Assembly: GCF_001905905.1 (NCBI RefSeq)
Contig: NZ_LIVT01000006.1
Coordinates: forward strand, 175,723-239,722
Length of the DNA: 64,000 bases
Reading direction: 5' to 3'
Source: Streptomyces sp. CB02366
GTDB lineage: Bacteria; Actinomycetota; Actinomycetes; Streptomycetales; Streptomycetaceae
How positions within the stretch are numbered: the stretch's first letter is position 1; each line of letters starts with the position of its first letter. The notes beneath the pieces were generated by a model. It was not told the origin of the DNA and ran no database searches. It worked only from the letters and a program-made list of their open reading frames with translations. The translations under genes and the position numbers were made by a program. Shown one piece after another: positions 43,718 through 52,740 of the stretch.

Positions 43718-46218
43718 TTCGCCGCCGCCTTTCCGACGAGATCCGCGGCGGCCGGCGTCGCGCCGCCGCCCTTGTACGACACGCGCCACAGCGCGGACTT
43801 GGAGTCGGAGGTGAAGAAGCCGCGCCCGTAGTCCAGGACGTACAGCGAACCGTCCGGGGCGAACTTCCAGTCCATCAGGTTGCGGATGCCGTCCGCCCCG
43901 ACCGGGATGATCTTCTTCAACGACTCGGCGTGGGTGGGCAGTCCGCCCTTGCCGACCGTCCTCGGGTCGGTGAGCACGGCGTGCCGGGGCTGGGTGTCGT
44001 CGTAGAAGTCGCCGACGAACCACTTGCCGTCCCAGTAGGCCGGCCACTTGGCGGTCGACTCGCTCCGCGCGTCGTAGCGGTAGACCGGGCCGTTCATTGT
44101 GGCCTGCCCGCCGCCCTTGAGCCAGGGCAGCAGCTGCCTGCCCTCCTCCGGCTTGTAGCTCGGTACGCCGTCGGCGTCGCGCGGGTAGTCGACCCCGCCG
44201 CCCTGCGGGGAGTACCAGATGGTGTTCGGGGTCACCGGCGGCAGCTTGACCAGGCCGTCGTTGTTCGGCGACTCGTTCTTCGGGGCGTCGCAGTCGTACC
44301 AGCCCAGCGGCTTGGCCGGGTCGGGCAGATTGCGGTCCCGGTAGGGCTGGTTGTTGCCCATGCAGTACGGCCAGCCGTGGTTGCCCGCCTTGGTGATCGC
44401 GGCGAACGTGTCGTACTTCGCCGGGCCCCACGTGGTGGACGGCGAGCCCGCGTCGGGGCCGACCCAGCCCGCGTACAGCGTGTCCGTCGCCGGGTCGATC
44501 GAGATCCGGGCCGGGTTGCGCACGCCCATCACGTAGATCTCGCCGCGCGTCTTCCCGCCGCCCTCGTCGGGCTCCTCGCCGGTGAAGAGGTTGCCCTCCG
44601 GCAGGGTGTACGTGCCGTCGTCCTCCGGGTGGATCCGCAGGATCTTCCCGTTGAGGTTGTTGGTGTTGCCCGCCGTGCGCCGAGCGTCCGCGAAGGAGAC
44701 GCCCTTGTAGTTCGGCTGCGGGTTGTTTCCGGAGTAACCACCGCTGAACCCGGAGGAGTTGTTGTCGCCGGTCGCGATGTACAGGTTGTCCTCCGAGTCC
44801 CACGCCATGCCGCCGCCCGCGTGGCAGCAGCTGTGGATCTGCACCGGCCACCCCAGCAGCACCTTCTCCGAGGCCGGATCCAGCTTGCCGGTCGCGGAGT
44901 CGAAGGTGAAGCGGGAGACCTGGCGGGTCGCCATGCGCTTGTCCCGGTCGATCTTCGCGTGCGGGGTGTAGTGCAGGTACACCCACCCGTTGGACGCGAA
45001 GTCCGGGTCCAGCTCGATGCCGAGCAACCCCTCCTCGACCTTGACCAGTTCGTCGCCGCCGCCCTTGTTGCCGAAGACGTCGAGCGCGCCCGCCAGGGTG
45101 ACCTTCCCGGTCTTCGGGTCGTAGACGTGGATCTCGCCCCTGCCCTTGCCGATGTCCGGGTCGTTCCAGTCGGTGACGACCGGGACCGAGCTGTCGGCCC
45201 CGCCGCGCCCGATGTAGAAGACCCGCCCGTCCGGGGCGGTCACCAGGCCGTGCGGCTCGCCGATCTGGTCGTTCCGGCCCGGCTGATTGGGCTGGGTGAC
45301 CCGTTCGGCGGTGTAGTTGGAGGTGATCGTCGCCTTGCAGTCGGCCTGCGCGGTCCGGTTCGTCCAGGAGAGGGCGCCGCGCAGATGGTCGCGGAAGTCG
45401 GTCTCCGCGAAGCTGTCCGCCGTACCGCCCATGGCCGTGTAGAAGGACCGGCCGCCGTCGTAGTCGCGGCACCAGGAGACCGGGTGGTCCCAGCCGTTGG
45501 CGCTCTCGCCCGGCTTGTACGTCGACTCCCGTACGCGCGCCACGGTGTGGACGTCACCGGACGGGTTCTTCGTCCAGTTCAGCCACGTGTCCGGGCGTTT
45601 CCACTCCAACGGCAGGTTCTTGGTGGCCGGGTGGACCCGGTCCCCGATCTCCACGGTGGCCCGCTGTACGGACGCCGGGCTCTTCGCCGCCGGGCGGGCC
45701 CCGACCAGACCGGTGAACCAGTCGGAGTACGGCTCGGTGCGCGCCGCGTCGTGGATGCCGAGGAAGCCGCCGCCCGCCTCCATGTACGCCTCCAGGCCGG
45801 CCTCCTGCGCCGGGTCGAGGACGTCGCCCCCGCCGGTCAGGAAGACGACGGCGTGGAAGGAGCCGAGCCGCTTGCCGTTGGTGAAGACCCTCGGGTCGGC
45901 GGTGGCCACGGTGGTGAACCGCTGGGCCTCGGGGCCGGAGAGTCCGATCTTCTCGATCGCCGCGATCCCGGCGTCGGTGTAGGGGGCCTCCTCGCCCGCC
46001 GACGCGTGGAACACCAGCACCTTGACCTGGCTCGCCGCGCCCGGCGGAGACGGCAGCGACAACGTTGTCGCCATCTTCTCCACCAGGGCTCGGTCCGGCG
46101 ACGTGTCCGCGTTGGCCGGGCCGCCGGACCCCAGCATGGACACGGTCAGTGCGCCGGCCGCCACGGCCGCCGCGAGGCCGCGTCGCGATCTGGACCGGTG
46201 ATGTGATGCGCGCTGCAT
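43714..46218 (-). CDS. Secreted ThuA-domain plus PQQ-type sugar dehydrogenase-like protein
   Basis: An 834-residue exported protein. Signal peptide about residues 1-37. A ThuA-like domain (about 55-290; VKVLVFHAS, FLGIHDAAR) precedes a six-bladed propeller of the soluble glucose/sorbosone dehydrogenase family (about 310-825; GLLGIELDPDF, HSCCHAGGGM, GVRNPARIS, MDWKFAPDGSLYVLDYG). The His and the Arg-Asn pair at PQQ-contact positions are kept, but real PQQ use is unproven in Streptomyces. ThuA proteins act in 3-keto-disaccharide metabolism. Start at ATG 46218, behind GAGGGG. Same operon as the DUF1080 gene and divergent from a laccase. Confidence 0.87.
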   Translation of the reverse strand: MQRASHHRSRSRRGLAAAVAAGALTVSMLGSGGPANADTSPDRALVEKMATTLSLPSPPGAASQVKVLVFHASAGEEAPYTDAGIAAIEKIGLSGPEAQRFTTVATADPRVFTNGKRLGSFHAVVFLTGGGDVLDPAQEAGLEAYMEAGGGFLGIHDAARTEPYSDWFTGLVGARPAAKSPASVQRATVEIGDRVHPATKNLPLEWKRPDTWLNWTKNPSGDVHTVARVRESTYKPGESANGWDHPVSWCRDYDGGRSFYTAMGGTADSFAETDFRDHLRGALSWTNRTAQADCKATITSNYTAERVTQPNQPGRNDQIGEPHGLVTAPDGRVFYIGRGGADSSVPVVTDWNDPDIGKGRGEIHVYDPKTGKVTLAGALDVFGNKGGGDELVKVEEGLLGIELDPDFASNGWVYLHYTPHAKIDRDKRMATRQVSRFTFDSATGKLDPASEKVLLGWPVQIHSCCHAGGGMAWDSEDNLYIATGDNNSSGFSGGYSGNNPQPNYKGVSFADARRTAGNTNNLNGKILRIHPEDDGTYTLPEGNLFTGEEPDEGGGKTRGEIYVMGVRNPARISIDPATDTLYAGWVGPDAGSPSTTWGPAKYDTFAAITKAGNHGWPYCMGNNQPYRDRNLPDPAKPLGWYDCDAPKNESPNNDGLVKLPPVTPNTIWYSPQGGGVDYPRDADGVPSYKPEEGRQLLPWLKGGGQATMNGPVYRYDARSESTAKWPAYWDGKWFVGDFYDDTQPRHAVLTDPRTVGKGGLPTHAESLKKIIPVGADGIRNLMDWKFAPDGSLYVLDYGRGFFTSDSKSALWRVSYKGGGATPAAADLVGKAAAK

Positions 46219-46490
46219 GTGGTCACCCACCCCTCTGTGGTCACCGCACCTCTCGGTGACTGTGGCTTGCTCGCTCTTCGTCGGTGCCTCTCGATTCACC
46301 GGGACAGCGCACGAAGCTAGACCTCTTTTCGCGGTCCGCCAATAGGTACGGCGGCAATCGAACGAACTTTGTCCTGGGTGTGGATAAACGGAGGCGCCCC
46401 GGCTACGGTGTGGCCCGTTCCGGCGATCCCGCGGCCCTCGCCCCGTGACGGCGGGGCCATCAGTTTCCTTACCGGAGTGGGGAGTTCGAC

Positions 46491-47513
46491 ATGGACCGAA
46501 GGACCTTCAGCCGACGGATGCTGGCCGGTGGCGCCGCGGCGGCGGCGACCGGGGTGACATCGTTGTCGCTCGGTGCGGTGGAGGCGAGCTCCGCCGAGAT
46601 CCCGCCCCGCACGGCTCCGGCCGGGGGCGTGGTGCGCCGACTGAAGGTGTACGCCGAGAAGTTGCCGGACGGTCAGCTCGGCTACGGCTTCGAGAAGGGC
46701 AGGGCGTCCATCCCCGGCCCCCTCATCGAGCTGAACGAGGGCGACACGGTCCACATCGACTTCGAGAACCTCACCGACGCCGACGCCAGCCTCCACGTCC
46801 ACGGCGTGGACTACGACATCGCCAACGACGGCACCCGGATGAACAGGAGCCACGTCGAGCCCGGCGGCACCCGGACGTACACCTGGCGCACCCACGCCCC
46901 CGGCCGCCGCGCGGACGGCACCTGGGAGCCGGGCAGCGCGGGCTACTGGCACTACCACGACCACGTCGTCGGCACGGACCACGGCACCGGCGGCATCCGC
47001 AAGGGGCTCTACGGGCCGGTCATCGTGCGACGCAAGGGGGACATCCTGCCCGACCGGACGTTCACCATCGTCTTCAACGACATGACGATCAACAACAAGG
47101 CGGCCCACGACAGCGTCGACTTCGAGGCCACGGTGGGCGACCGGCTCGAAGTCGTGATGATCACGCACGGCGAGTACTACCACACCTTCCACATCCACGG
47201 TCACCGCTGGGCCGACAACCGCACCGGTCTGCTGACCGGTCCCGGCGACCCCAGCCCGGTGATCGACAACAAGATCTGCGGACCCGCCGACTCCTTCGGC
47301 TTCCAGTTCATCGCGGGCGAACGCGTGGGGGCGGGCGCCTGGATGTACCACTGCCACGTCCAGAGCCACTCCGACATGGGGATGGCCGGACTGCTGCTGA
47401 TCAAGAAACCGGACGGCACGATCCCGGGGTACGAACCGCACCACCGCACGGCCGGCGGCGCGGAGGGGAAGGCGGGGGAGAAGGCCGCGGGCTCCGGCGC
47501 GCACCAGCACTGA
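46491..47513 (+). CDS. Two-domain small laccase (SLAC type multicopper oxidase), Tat-exported
   Basis: A 340-residue multicopper oxidase that oxidises phenolic or metal substrates while reducing oxygen to water. The N-terminus MDRRTFSRRMLAGG is a twin-arginine signal almost like that of S. coelicolor SLAC. Copper motifs appear in order: HVHGVDY, HYHDH, HTFHIHGHRW and HCHVQSHSDMGM. The length fits the two-domain trimeric laccases rather than three-domain ones. It is divergent from the ThuA-propeller and cupredoxin genes across 272 bases, which suggests a shared extracellular copper-redox task. Confidence 0.93.
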   Translation: MDRRTFSRRMLAGGAAAAATGVTSLSLGAVEASSAEIPPRTAPAGGVVRRLKVYAEKLPDGQLGYGFEKGRASIPGPLIELNEGDTVHIDFENLTDADASLHVHGVDYDIANDGTRMNRSHVEPGGTRTYTWRTHAPGRRADGTWEPGSAGYWHYHDHVVGTDHGTGGIRKGLYGPVIVRRKGDILPDRTFTIVFNDMTINNKAAHDSVDFEATVGDRLEVVMITHGEYYHTFHIHGHRWADNRTGLLTGPGDPSPVIDNKICGPADSFGFQFIAGERVGAGAWMYHCHVQSHSDMGMAGLLLIKKPDGTIPGYEPHHRTAGGAEGKAGEKAAGSGAHQH

Positions 47514-47881
47514 CCGCCGCCCTCCCGCGCCCCGGGGCCGCTCCGGAAGGGGCCGGGACCGGTCAGGGGCCTCCGGCGCCCCCGGACCGTACGCGCCCGG
47601 CCCGCCCGCATCCGGTGCGCACGGGCGACGCGCCGGTCCAACGCTTCGTCCCGGCCCCCGCGCGCTGTCTAACCTGGCCGCATGACGGACGCGATCACCG
47701 CCGGACGCGGCCCCCGCCGGGAGGGCCGGAGCGGGGCCCCACGGCCCCGGCGGTGGATCGCGTCCCGCCCGGCTCCGCGCGGACTGCGGCCCTCGGCGCC
47801 CGGTGCGAGACTCGGAACGAGAGGTACCGCCCCGCCGCCGCACGGCGAGCGGGGAGGCCCGGACCGACCGAGGAGCACACC
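47514..47881. other. 368-base gap without a supported gene
   Basis: No gene is supported. TAACCT at about 47668 lies just before an ATG at 47682, which opens a frame to 47885, but the encoded sequence is Arg/Pro/Gly-rich and looks like noise. GAGGAG-like sequence near 47867-47876 is the ribosome binding site for the next gene. Several G/C inverted stretches at 47530-47590 could terminate the laccase transcript. Confidence 0.4.
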
Positions 47882-48676
47882 ATGATCAGTCCCGTCTTCC
47901 TCGACGGAGCGCCCGACTGGATCGATCTCGGCACCCCCGACCTCGACGGGGCCGCCGCCTTCTACGGGGAGCTGTTCGGCTGGGGCCTGATCCCCGGCGG
48001 CCCCGAGGTCGGCGGCTACGGGATGTTCACTCTGGACGGCCGGTACGTCGGCGGGGTGATGACAGTGCCCGAGGACCAGGCGCCGAGCGCCTGGTCCGTC
48101 TCCTTCCAGTCACCGGACGTGGCCGCCACCGCCGCGGCGGTGGAGCGGGCCGGCGGCAGCGCCGCCTTCGAGCCGATGGACGTCCTGGACTTCGGCTCCA
48201 TGGGCGGCTTCACGGACCCGGCCGGCGCGTACTTCGGGGTGTGGCAGCCCAAGGACCACCCCGGCTTCGGGGTGGTCCAGGAGCCGAACTCGTTCCTCTG
48301 GGCCGAGCTGTACACCCCCGACGTCCCGGCGGCGGCCGCGTTCTACCACCGCGTGTTCGGCTGGGGGACCGAGGAGCTGGAGATCGAGGGCGCCGACTCC
48401 GCATACACCACGGCCCACCCGGCCGGGGCGGGCCCGGACGCGTCGTTCGGCGGGCTGGTCAGGATGGGGGACGTTCCCGCCGAAGCGGCCCGCGGGCCGC
48501 ACTGGCTGCCGTACTTCGCCGTGGCCGACGTCGACGCCACCGTGGCCGAGGCCCGGCGGCTCGGCGGCACGGAGGCACTGGCCGCGCTGGAGGTGCCCGG
48601 CGTCGGCAGGATGGCCAACGTGGCCGATCCGTACGGGGCGGTCCTCGCGGTCATGAAGCCCGAGCCGAGGCGGTAG
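47882..48676 (+). CDS. VOC-superfamily protein with two glyoxalase-like domains
   Basis: A 264-residue protein with two tandem VOC domains (about 8-125 and 137-258), each starting with a DLGTPDLDGAAAFYGELFGW or ELYTPDVPAAAAFYHRVF type sequence. VOC proteins bind metal or small molecules and include glyoxalases, dioxygenases and drug-binding resistance proteins; the two-domain Streptomyces type is usually annotated as hydroxylase-like without proof. The ATG at 47882 is chosen; the frame is open upstream but not protein-like. Confidence 0.85.
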   Translation: MISPVFLDGAPDWIDLGTPDLDGAAAFYGELFGWGLIPGGPEVGGYGMFTLDGRYVGGVMTVPEDQAPSAWSVSFQSPDVAATAAAVERAGGSAAFEPMDVLDFGSMGGFTDPAGAYFGVWQPKDHPGFGVVQEPNSFLWAELYTPDVPAAAAFYHRVFGWGTEELEIEGADSAYTTAHPAGAGPDASFGGLVRMGDVPAEAARGPHWLPYFAVADVDATVAEARRLGGTEALAALEVPGVGRMANVADPYGAVLAVMKPEPRR

Positions 48677-48738
48677 CCGACCGGCGGGTTGATGAATCGT
48701 TGATCGGCTGTTTATGGCCACCGGGCACCGTGTGCTCC

Positions 48739-48993
48739 ATGCTGATCAACACCGTGACCGACGACGCGCTCGCCTGGCAGGAGACCGCGTTGTGCGCGCA
48801 GGCCGGGCCCGAGTTCTTCTTCCCGGCCCCGGGCAGTTCGACCCGCGAGGCCAAACAGCTCTGCAACGCCTGCGAAGGGCGGCTGGCCTGTCTGGAGTAC
48901 GCCCTCGCCAACGACGAGCGGTTCGGCGTCTGGGGCGGGCTGTCCGAGAAGGAGCGCGAACGGCTGCGCAGGGACGGGCGCGACCGGAACTGA
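48739..48993 (+). CDS. WhiB-like iron-sulfur transcription factor
   Basis: An 84-residue Wbl protein. Four cysteines (C19, C42, C45, C51) have the standard spacing C-x22-C-x2-C-x5-C for a [4Fe-4S] cluster. The turn GVWGGLSE, which contacts the sigma factor, follows at about 64-71, and a basic tail ends the protein. It is separated by 62 bases from the VOC gene with T/A-rich sequence (TTGATGAATCGTTGATC), so it may have its own promoter. Which Wbl subgroup it belongs to was not determined. Confidence 0.92.
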   Translation: MLINTVTDDALAWQETALCAQAGPEFFFPAPGSSTREAKQLCNACEGRLACLEYALANDERFGVWGGLSEKERERLRRDGRDRN

Positions 48994-49187
48994 CCGCTCT
49001 CGGCCGCATCCCGGGCCCGTGACCGCCGTGGGAGGCGGAGTCCGCCCGGCCCCGTCGAGCCACCGCCGCACCACCGCCCGCCCCCGCCGCCCCGCTCCGC
49101 CGCCGTACGCGAAGGGGCGTCCGCGGAGGCCGCCGAGGGGCGGTGCGCCGGGGCCCGGAGACCGGTGGGGGCACCGGAGGAACCGGG

Positions 49188-50162
49188 TCAGGCGCGGCCG
49201 CGCGCCACCATCCGGGCCTTGCGGGCGGCGAGCTTCTCGTCGAACTTCGACGCCTCGCTGTCCAGCCCGCCCATGTACAGGCCCAGCTCCTCCTGCGCCT
49301 TCGCGCCCTCGGGGCCGAGCCCGTCGATGTCCATGACCTTCAGGAAGCGCAGCACGGGCTGGATCACGTCGTCGTGGTGGATGCGCATGTTGTAGATCTC
49401 GCCGATCGCCATCTGCGCGGCGGCCCGCTCGAAGCCCGGCATGCCGTGTCCGGGCATCCGGAAGTTGACGACGACGTCGCGCACGGCCTGCATGGTCAGG
49501 TCCGGGGCCAGCTCGAAGGCGGCGCCCAGGAGGTTGCGGTAGAAGACCATGTGGAGGTTCTCGTCGGTCGCGATCCGGGCCAGCATCCGGTCGCAGACCG
49601 GGTCGCCGGACTGGTGGCCGGTGTTGCGGTGCGAGACGCGGGTGGCCAGCTCCTGGAAGGCGACGTACGCCACGGAGTGCAGCATCGAGTGCCGGTTGTC
49701 CGACTCGAACCCCTCCGCCATGTGCGCCATGCGGAACTGCTCCAGCTTGTCCGGGTCCACGGCGCGCGAGGTGAGCAGGTAGTCGCGCATCACGATGCCG
49801 TGGCGGCCCTCCTCGGCGGTCCAGCGGTGCACCCAGGTGCCCCAGGCGCCGTCGCGGCCGAAGAGGGAGGCGATCTCGTGGTGGTAGCTGGGGAGGTTGT
49901 CCTCGGTGAGGAGGTTCACCACGAGGGCGATCTTGCCGATGTCGGTGACCTTGGACTGGTCCGCCGCCCACGCCTCGCCGTCCTCGAAGACGCCGGGGAA
50001 GTTCCGGCCGTCGGAGAAGGGGACGTACTCGTGGGGCATCCAGTCCTTGGCGACCTTGAGATGGCGGTTGAGTTCCTTCTCCACCACCTCCTCCAGCGCG
50101 TACAGCAGTTGGGCGTCGGTCCACGCCTTCGAACTGCCGAGGTGGGGAGAGGTGATCGTCAC
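49188..50162 (-). CDS. Acyl-ACP desaturase (DesA-type, di-iron)
   Basis: A 324-residue soluble di-iron desaturase that introduces a double bond into ACP-bound fatty acids. The iron-ligand motifs EEGRHG (about 117-122) and DENLH (about 200-204) are present, along with the two further Glu-containing helices (YALEEVVEKELN, ASLFG). The GTG at 50162 has AGGAG upstream. Inverted and direct repeats lie 27 to 75 bases upstream and are probably an operator. It resembles mycobacterial DesA2 and stearoyl-ACP desaturases. Confidence 0.9.
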   Translation of the reverse strand: MTITSPHLGSSKAWTDAQLLYALEEVVEKELNRHLKVAKDWMPHEYVPFSDGRNFPGVFEDGEAWAADQSKVTDIGKIALVVNLLTEDNLPSYHHEIASLFGRDGAWGTWVHRWTAEEGRHGIVMRDYLLTSRAVDPDKLEQFRMAHMAEGFESDNRHSMLHSVAYVAFQELATRVSHRNTGHQSGDPVCDRMLARIATDENLHMVFYRNLLGAAFELAPDLTMQAVRDVVVNFRMPGHGMPGFERAAAQMAIGEIYNMRIHHDDVIQPVLRFLKVMDIDGLGPEGAKAQEELGLYMGGLDSEASKFDEKLAARKARMVARGRA

Positions 50163-50188
50163 GGGGAGCTCCTGGGGACGGGAGGATT

Positions 50189-50237
50189 ACCTACGGCTTC
50201 GTAGGTTACGTGACCGTAGGTTAAGGCGACCGTAAGG
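50189..50237. promoter_or_regulatory. Repeat cluster upstream of the desaturase gene
   Basis: ACCTACG (50189-50195) and CGTAGGT (50200-50206) form a perfect 7-bp inverted repeat. CGTAGGTTA occurs at 50200-50208 and again at 50215-50223, and a third related ACCGTAAGG lies at 50229-50237. The cluster fits the promoter position and could bind a fatty-acid-responsive TetR-type repressor. The regulator is not encoded nearby. Confidence 0.55.
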
Positions 50238-50339
50238 CCAAATCCAAGCCCGTCCCCGCCGCCGCGCCGCTGCACAGTGTGATCGCCGCAGGTGGGATGG
50301 GGTGTGAAGGTTCGTCGAGGGCCCCTGGAAGGCCGTCTT

Positions 50340-52673
50340 TCAGCGGCCGGACGTCGCTGCCCCCGCCCCCGGATCCCGGCGGAGGTACCGGCCCGTGACG
50401 GACGCCGGATGCGCCAGCAGATCGGCGGGCGTCCCCGCGAAGACCAGCTCCCCGCCGCCCTTGCCGCCGTCCGGGCCGAGGTCGATCACCCAGTCGGCCC
50501 GCTTGACCACCTCCAGGTTGTGCTCCACGCAGATCACCGTGTTCCCCGCGTCGACCAGCCGGTCCAGCAGATCCACCAGCGCGCCCGTGTCCGCCAGGTG
50601 CAGCCCGGCCGTCGGCTCGTCCAGCACATACACGCTGGAGGTGCGGTGCAGCCGGGTGGCGAGCTTGATGCGCTGGCGCTCGCCACCGGAGAGCGTGCTC
50701 AGCGGCTGCCCGAGCGCCAGGTAGGTGAGGCCGACCTCGTCGAGCGTCCGCAGCTTCCGCAGCAGCGCACGGTCCTCGAACACCTCGGCCGCCTGTGCCG
50801 CTGTCATCTCCAGGACGTCCACGATCGACCGGCCGGCGAGGCGGTGCTTCAGCACGTCGTCGTGGAACCTGCGGCCCTCGCACTCCGGGCAGGCCGTGGT
50901 GACGGGGTCCATGAACGCCAGGTCCGTCGAGACCGCCCCGCGCCCCGAGCAGGTGGCGCACGCGCCGGCGGAGTTGAAGCTGAACAACCCGGCGTCCACG
51001 CCGTTCTCCCGGGCGAACGCCTTGCGGATGGCGTCCAGCGCCCCGATGTACGAGGCCGGGGTGGAGCGCGACGAGGCGGCGATCGGGCTCTGGTCGATGA
51101 CGACGGCCTCCGGGTGGGCCGCCGTGAACACCCGTGACACCAGCGTCGACTTGCCCGACCCGGCCACCCCCGTCACCGCGGTCAGCACCCCGGCCGGGAA
51201 CGCCACGTCCAGATTCTTGAGGTTGTGCAGGTCCGCCCCGCGCACCGGGAGCCACCCGGCGGGGGAGCGGACGGCCTCCTTGACCGGGGTGCGGCGGCGC
51301 AGCGACCGGCCGGTGAGCGTATCGGCCTCGCGCAGGGCCTCGAACGGCCCCTCGAAGACGACGCGCCCGCCGTCGGCGCCGGCTCGCGGCCCCATGTCGA
51401 CGACATGGTCGGCGACCGCCATCACATCCGGGTCGTGCTCGACGACCAGCACCGTGTTGCCCTTGTCGCGCAGCCGTACCAGCAGATCGCCCAGCCGCCC
51501 CACATCGCGCGGGTGCAGGCCGACGCTCGGCTCGTCGAAGACGAACGTCAGCCCGGTGAGCGAACTGCCCAGGTGGCGCACCATCTTGAGCCGCTGCCCC
51601 TCGCCTCCCGACAGGGTCGTGGTCTCCCGGTCCAGACTCAGGTACCCGAGGCCGATGCCGGTCAGCCGCTCCAGCCGCTCCCGGGCGGCGGCCGCGATCG
51701 GCCCGCCCACCGGGTCGTCGATCCGCTCCAGCACGCCGATGAGCTCGGAGACCTCCATCCGTCCGTAGTCGGCGGGCGAGAGCCCGTCGATCCGGGTGGC
51801 GAGCGCCGCCGCGTTCAGGCGCGCTCCGCCGCAGGCCCCGCACACCCGGTCCATGGTGAACCGGGCGGCGGCCTCGCGCCGTTTCTCGGACAGCGAGGCC
51901 GTGTCGCGCTTGAGGTACAGCCGCTCGAAACGGGTCACGACGCCCTCGAACCTCATGTCCGCCGACCCGGTCCGCAGGTCGAGGCGGACGGTGAACCCCG
52001 AACCGTGCAGCAGCAGCCGGCGCTCCTCCTCGCCGAACTCGGCCAGCGGCAGGTCGTTGTCGAAGCGCCCGGACCCGCCGTACAGGCTCCACTCCCAACT
52101 GCCCACCGACAGGCCGGGCAGCAGCAGCGCCCCCTCGTTCAGCGACTTCGACCAGTCGATCGCCCGGTCGAGATCCAGGTGGACGGTGCGCCCCACCCCG
52201 TCGCACTCCGGGCACATCCCGGCGGGGTCGTTGAACGAGTACGCGGTCGCCCCGCCCGCGCTCGGCGTCCCGCACCGGGAGAACAGCACCCGGATCACCG
52301 ACCAGATGTCCGTCGCCGTGCCGACCGTGGAACGGGCGTTGCCGCCCAGCGGCTTCTGGTCGATCACGACGGCCACCGACAGGTCCTCGACGGACTCGAC
52401 GTGCGGACGCTCGTACTTCGGCAGCCGGTTGCGCAGGAACGAGGTGAACGTCTCGTTCAGCTGCCGCTGCGATTCCACGGCGACGGTGTCGAAGACGACG
52501 GACGACTTGCCGGAACCGGAGACGCCGGTGAAGACGGTGATCCGGCCCTTGGGGATGCGGAGGGAGACGTCGCGCAGATTGTTCTCACGCGCGCCCGTGA
52601 TGACGATGTCGCGGTGCGCGGAGCCGGAGGCGGCCGGCTCCGCGCCGTGCTCGTACGGGGGAAAGCGGTTCAT
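50340..52673 (-). CDS. UvrA-like ABC protein (DrrC/UvrA2 type)
   Basis: A 777-residue UvrA paralogue with two ATPase modules: Walker A GVSGSGKSS (about 40-48) and GVAGSGKST, signatures LSGGEGQRLKM and LSGGERQRIKL, and zinc-finger cysteines (CPECDGVG, CGACGG, CATCSGRG, CPECEGR). It is shorter than housekeeping UvrA (about 950-1000), consistent with loss of the UvrB-binding part, as in UvrA2 and the daunorubicin-resistance protein DrrC. Such proteins remove intercalating drugs or lesions from DNA. The ATG at 52673 is used; upstream frame is not protein-like. It lies 67 bases after the ABC-F gene in the same direction. Confidence 0.9.
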   Translation of the reverse strand: MNRFPPYEHGAEPAASGSAHRDIVITGARENNLRDVSLRIPKGRITVFTGVSGSGKSSVVFDTVAVESQRQLNETFTSFLRNRLPKYERPHVESVEDLSVAVVIDQKPLGGNARSTVGTATDIWSVIRVLFSRCGTPSAGGATAYSFNDPAGMCPECDGVGRTVHLDLDRAIDWSKSLNEGALLLPGLSVGSWEWSLYGGSGRFDNDLPLAEFGEEERRLLLHGSGFTVRLDLRTGSADMRFEGVVTRFERLYLKRDTASLSEKRREAAARFTMDRVCGACGGARLNAAALATRIDGLSPADYGRMEVSELIGVLERIDDPVGGPIAAAARERLERLTGIGLGYLSLDRETTTLSGGEGQRLKMVRHLGSSLTGLTFVFDEPSVGLHPRDVGRLGDLLVRLRDKGNTVLVVEHDPDVMAVADHVVDMGPRAGADGGRVVFEGPFEALREADTLTGRSLRRRTPVKEAVRSPAGWLPVRGADLHNLKNLDVAFPAGVLTAVTGVAGSGKSTLVSRVFTAAHPEAVVIDQSPIAASSRSTPASYIGALDAIRKAFARENGVDAGLFSFNSAGACATCSGRGAVSTDLAFMDPVTTACPECEGRRFHDDVLKHRLAGRSIVDVLEMTAAQAAEVFEDRALLRKLRTLDEVGLTYLALGQPLSTLSGGERQRIKLATRLHRTSSVYVLDEPTAGLHLADTGALVDLLDRLVDAGNTVICVEHNLEVVKRADWVIDLGPDGGKGGGELVFAGTPADLLAHPASVTGRYLRRDPGAGAATSGR

Positions 52674-52740
52674 GGCCCCGACGCTAGGCGGGATACCCGA
52701 CAGCTTCCGTCGCCTTTTCCCGGGCGTTTCACCAGCGGGC

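Noticed and set aside
41480..45472. Single minus-strand frame of 1330 codons
   Set aside because: Its first 585 codons overlap the ThuA-propeller gene in another frame and are Arg/Gly-rich. The real gene begins at GTG 43717, where a signal peptide starts.
47682..47885. Frame of 67 codons after a TAACCT box
   Set aside because: Arg/Pro/Gly-rich with no domain, and it overlaps the start of the VOC gene.
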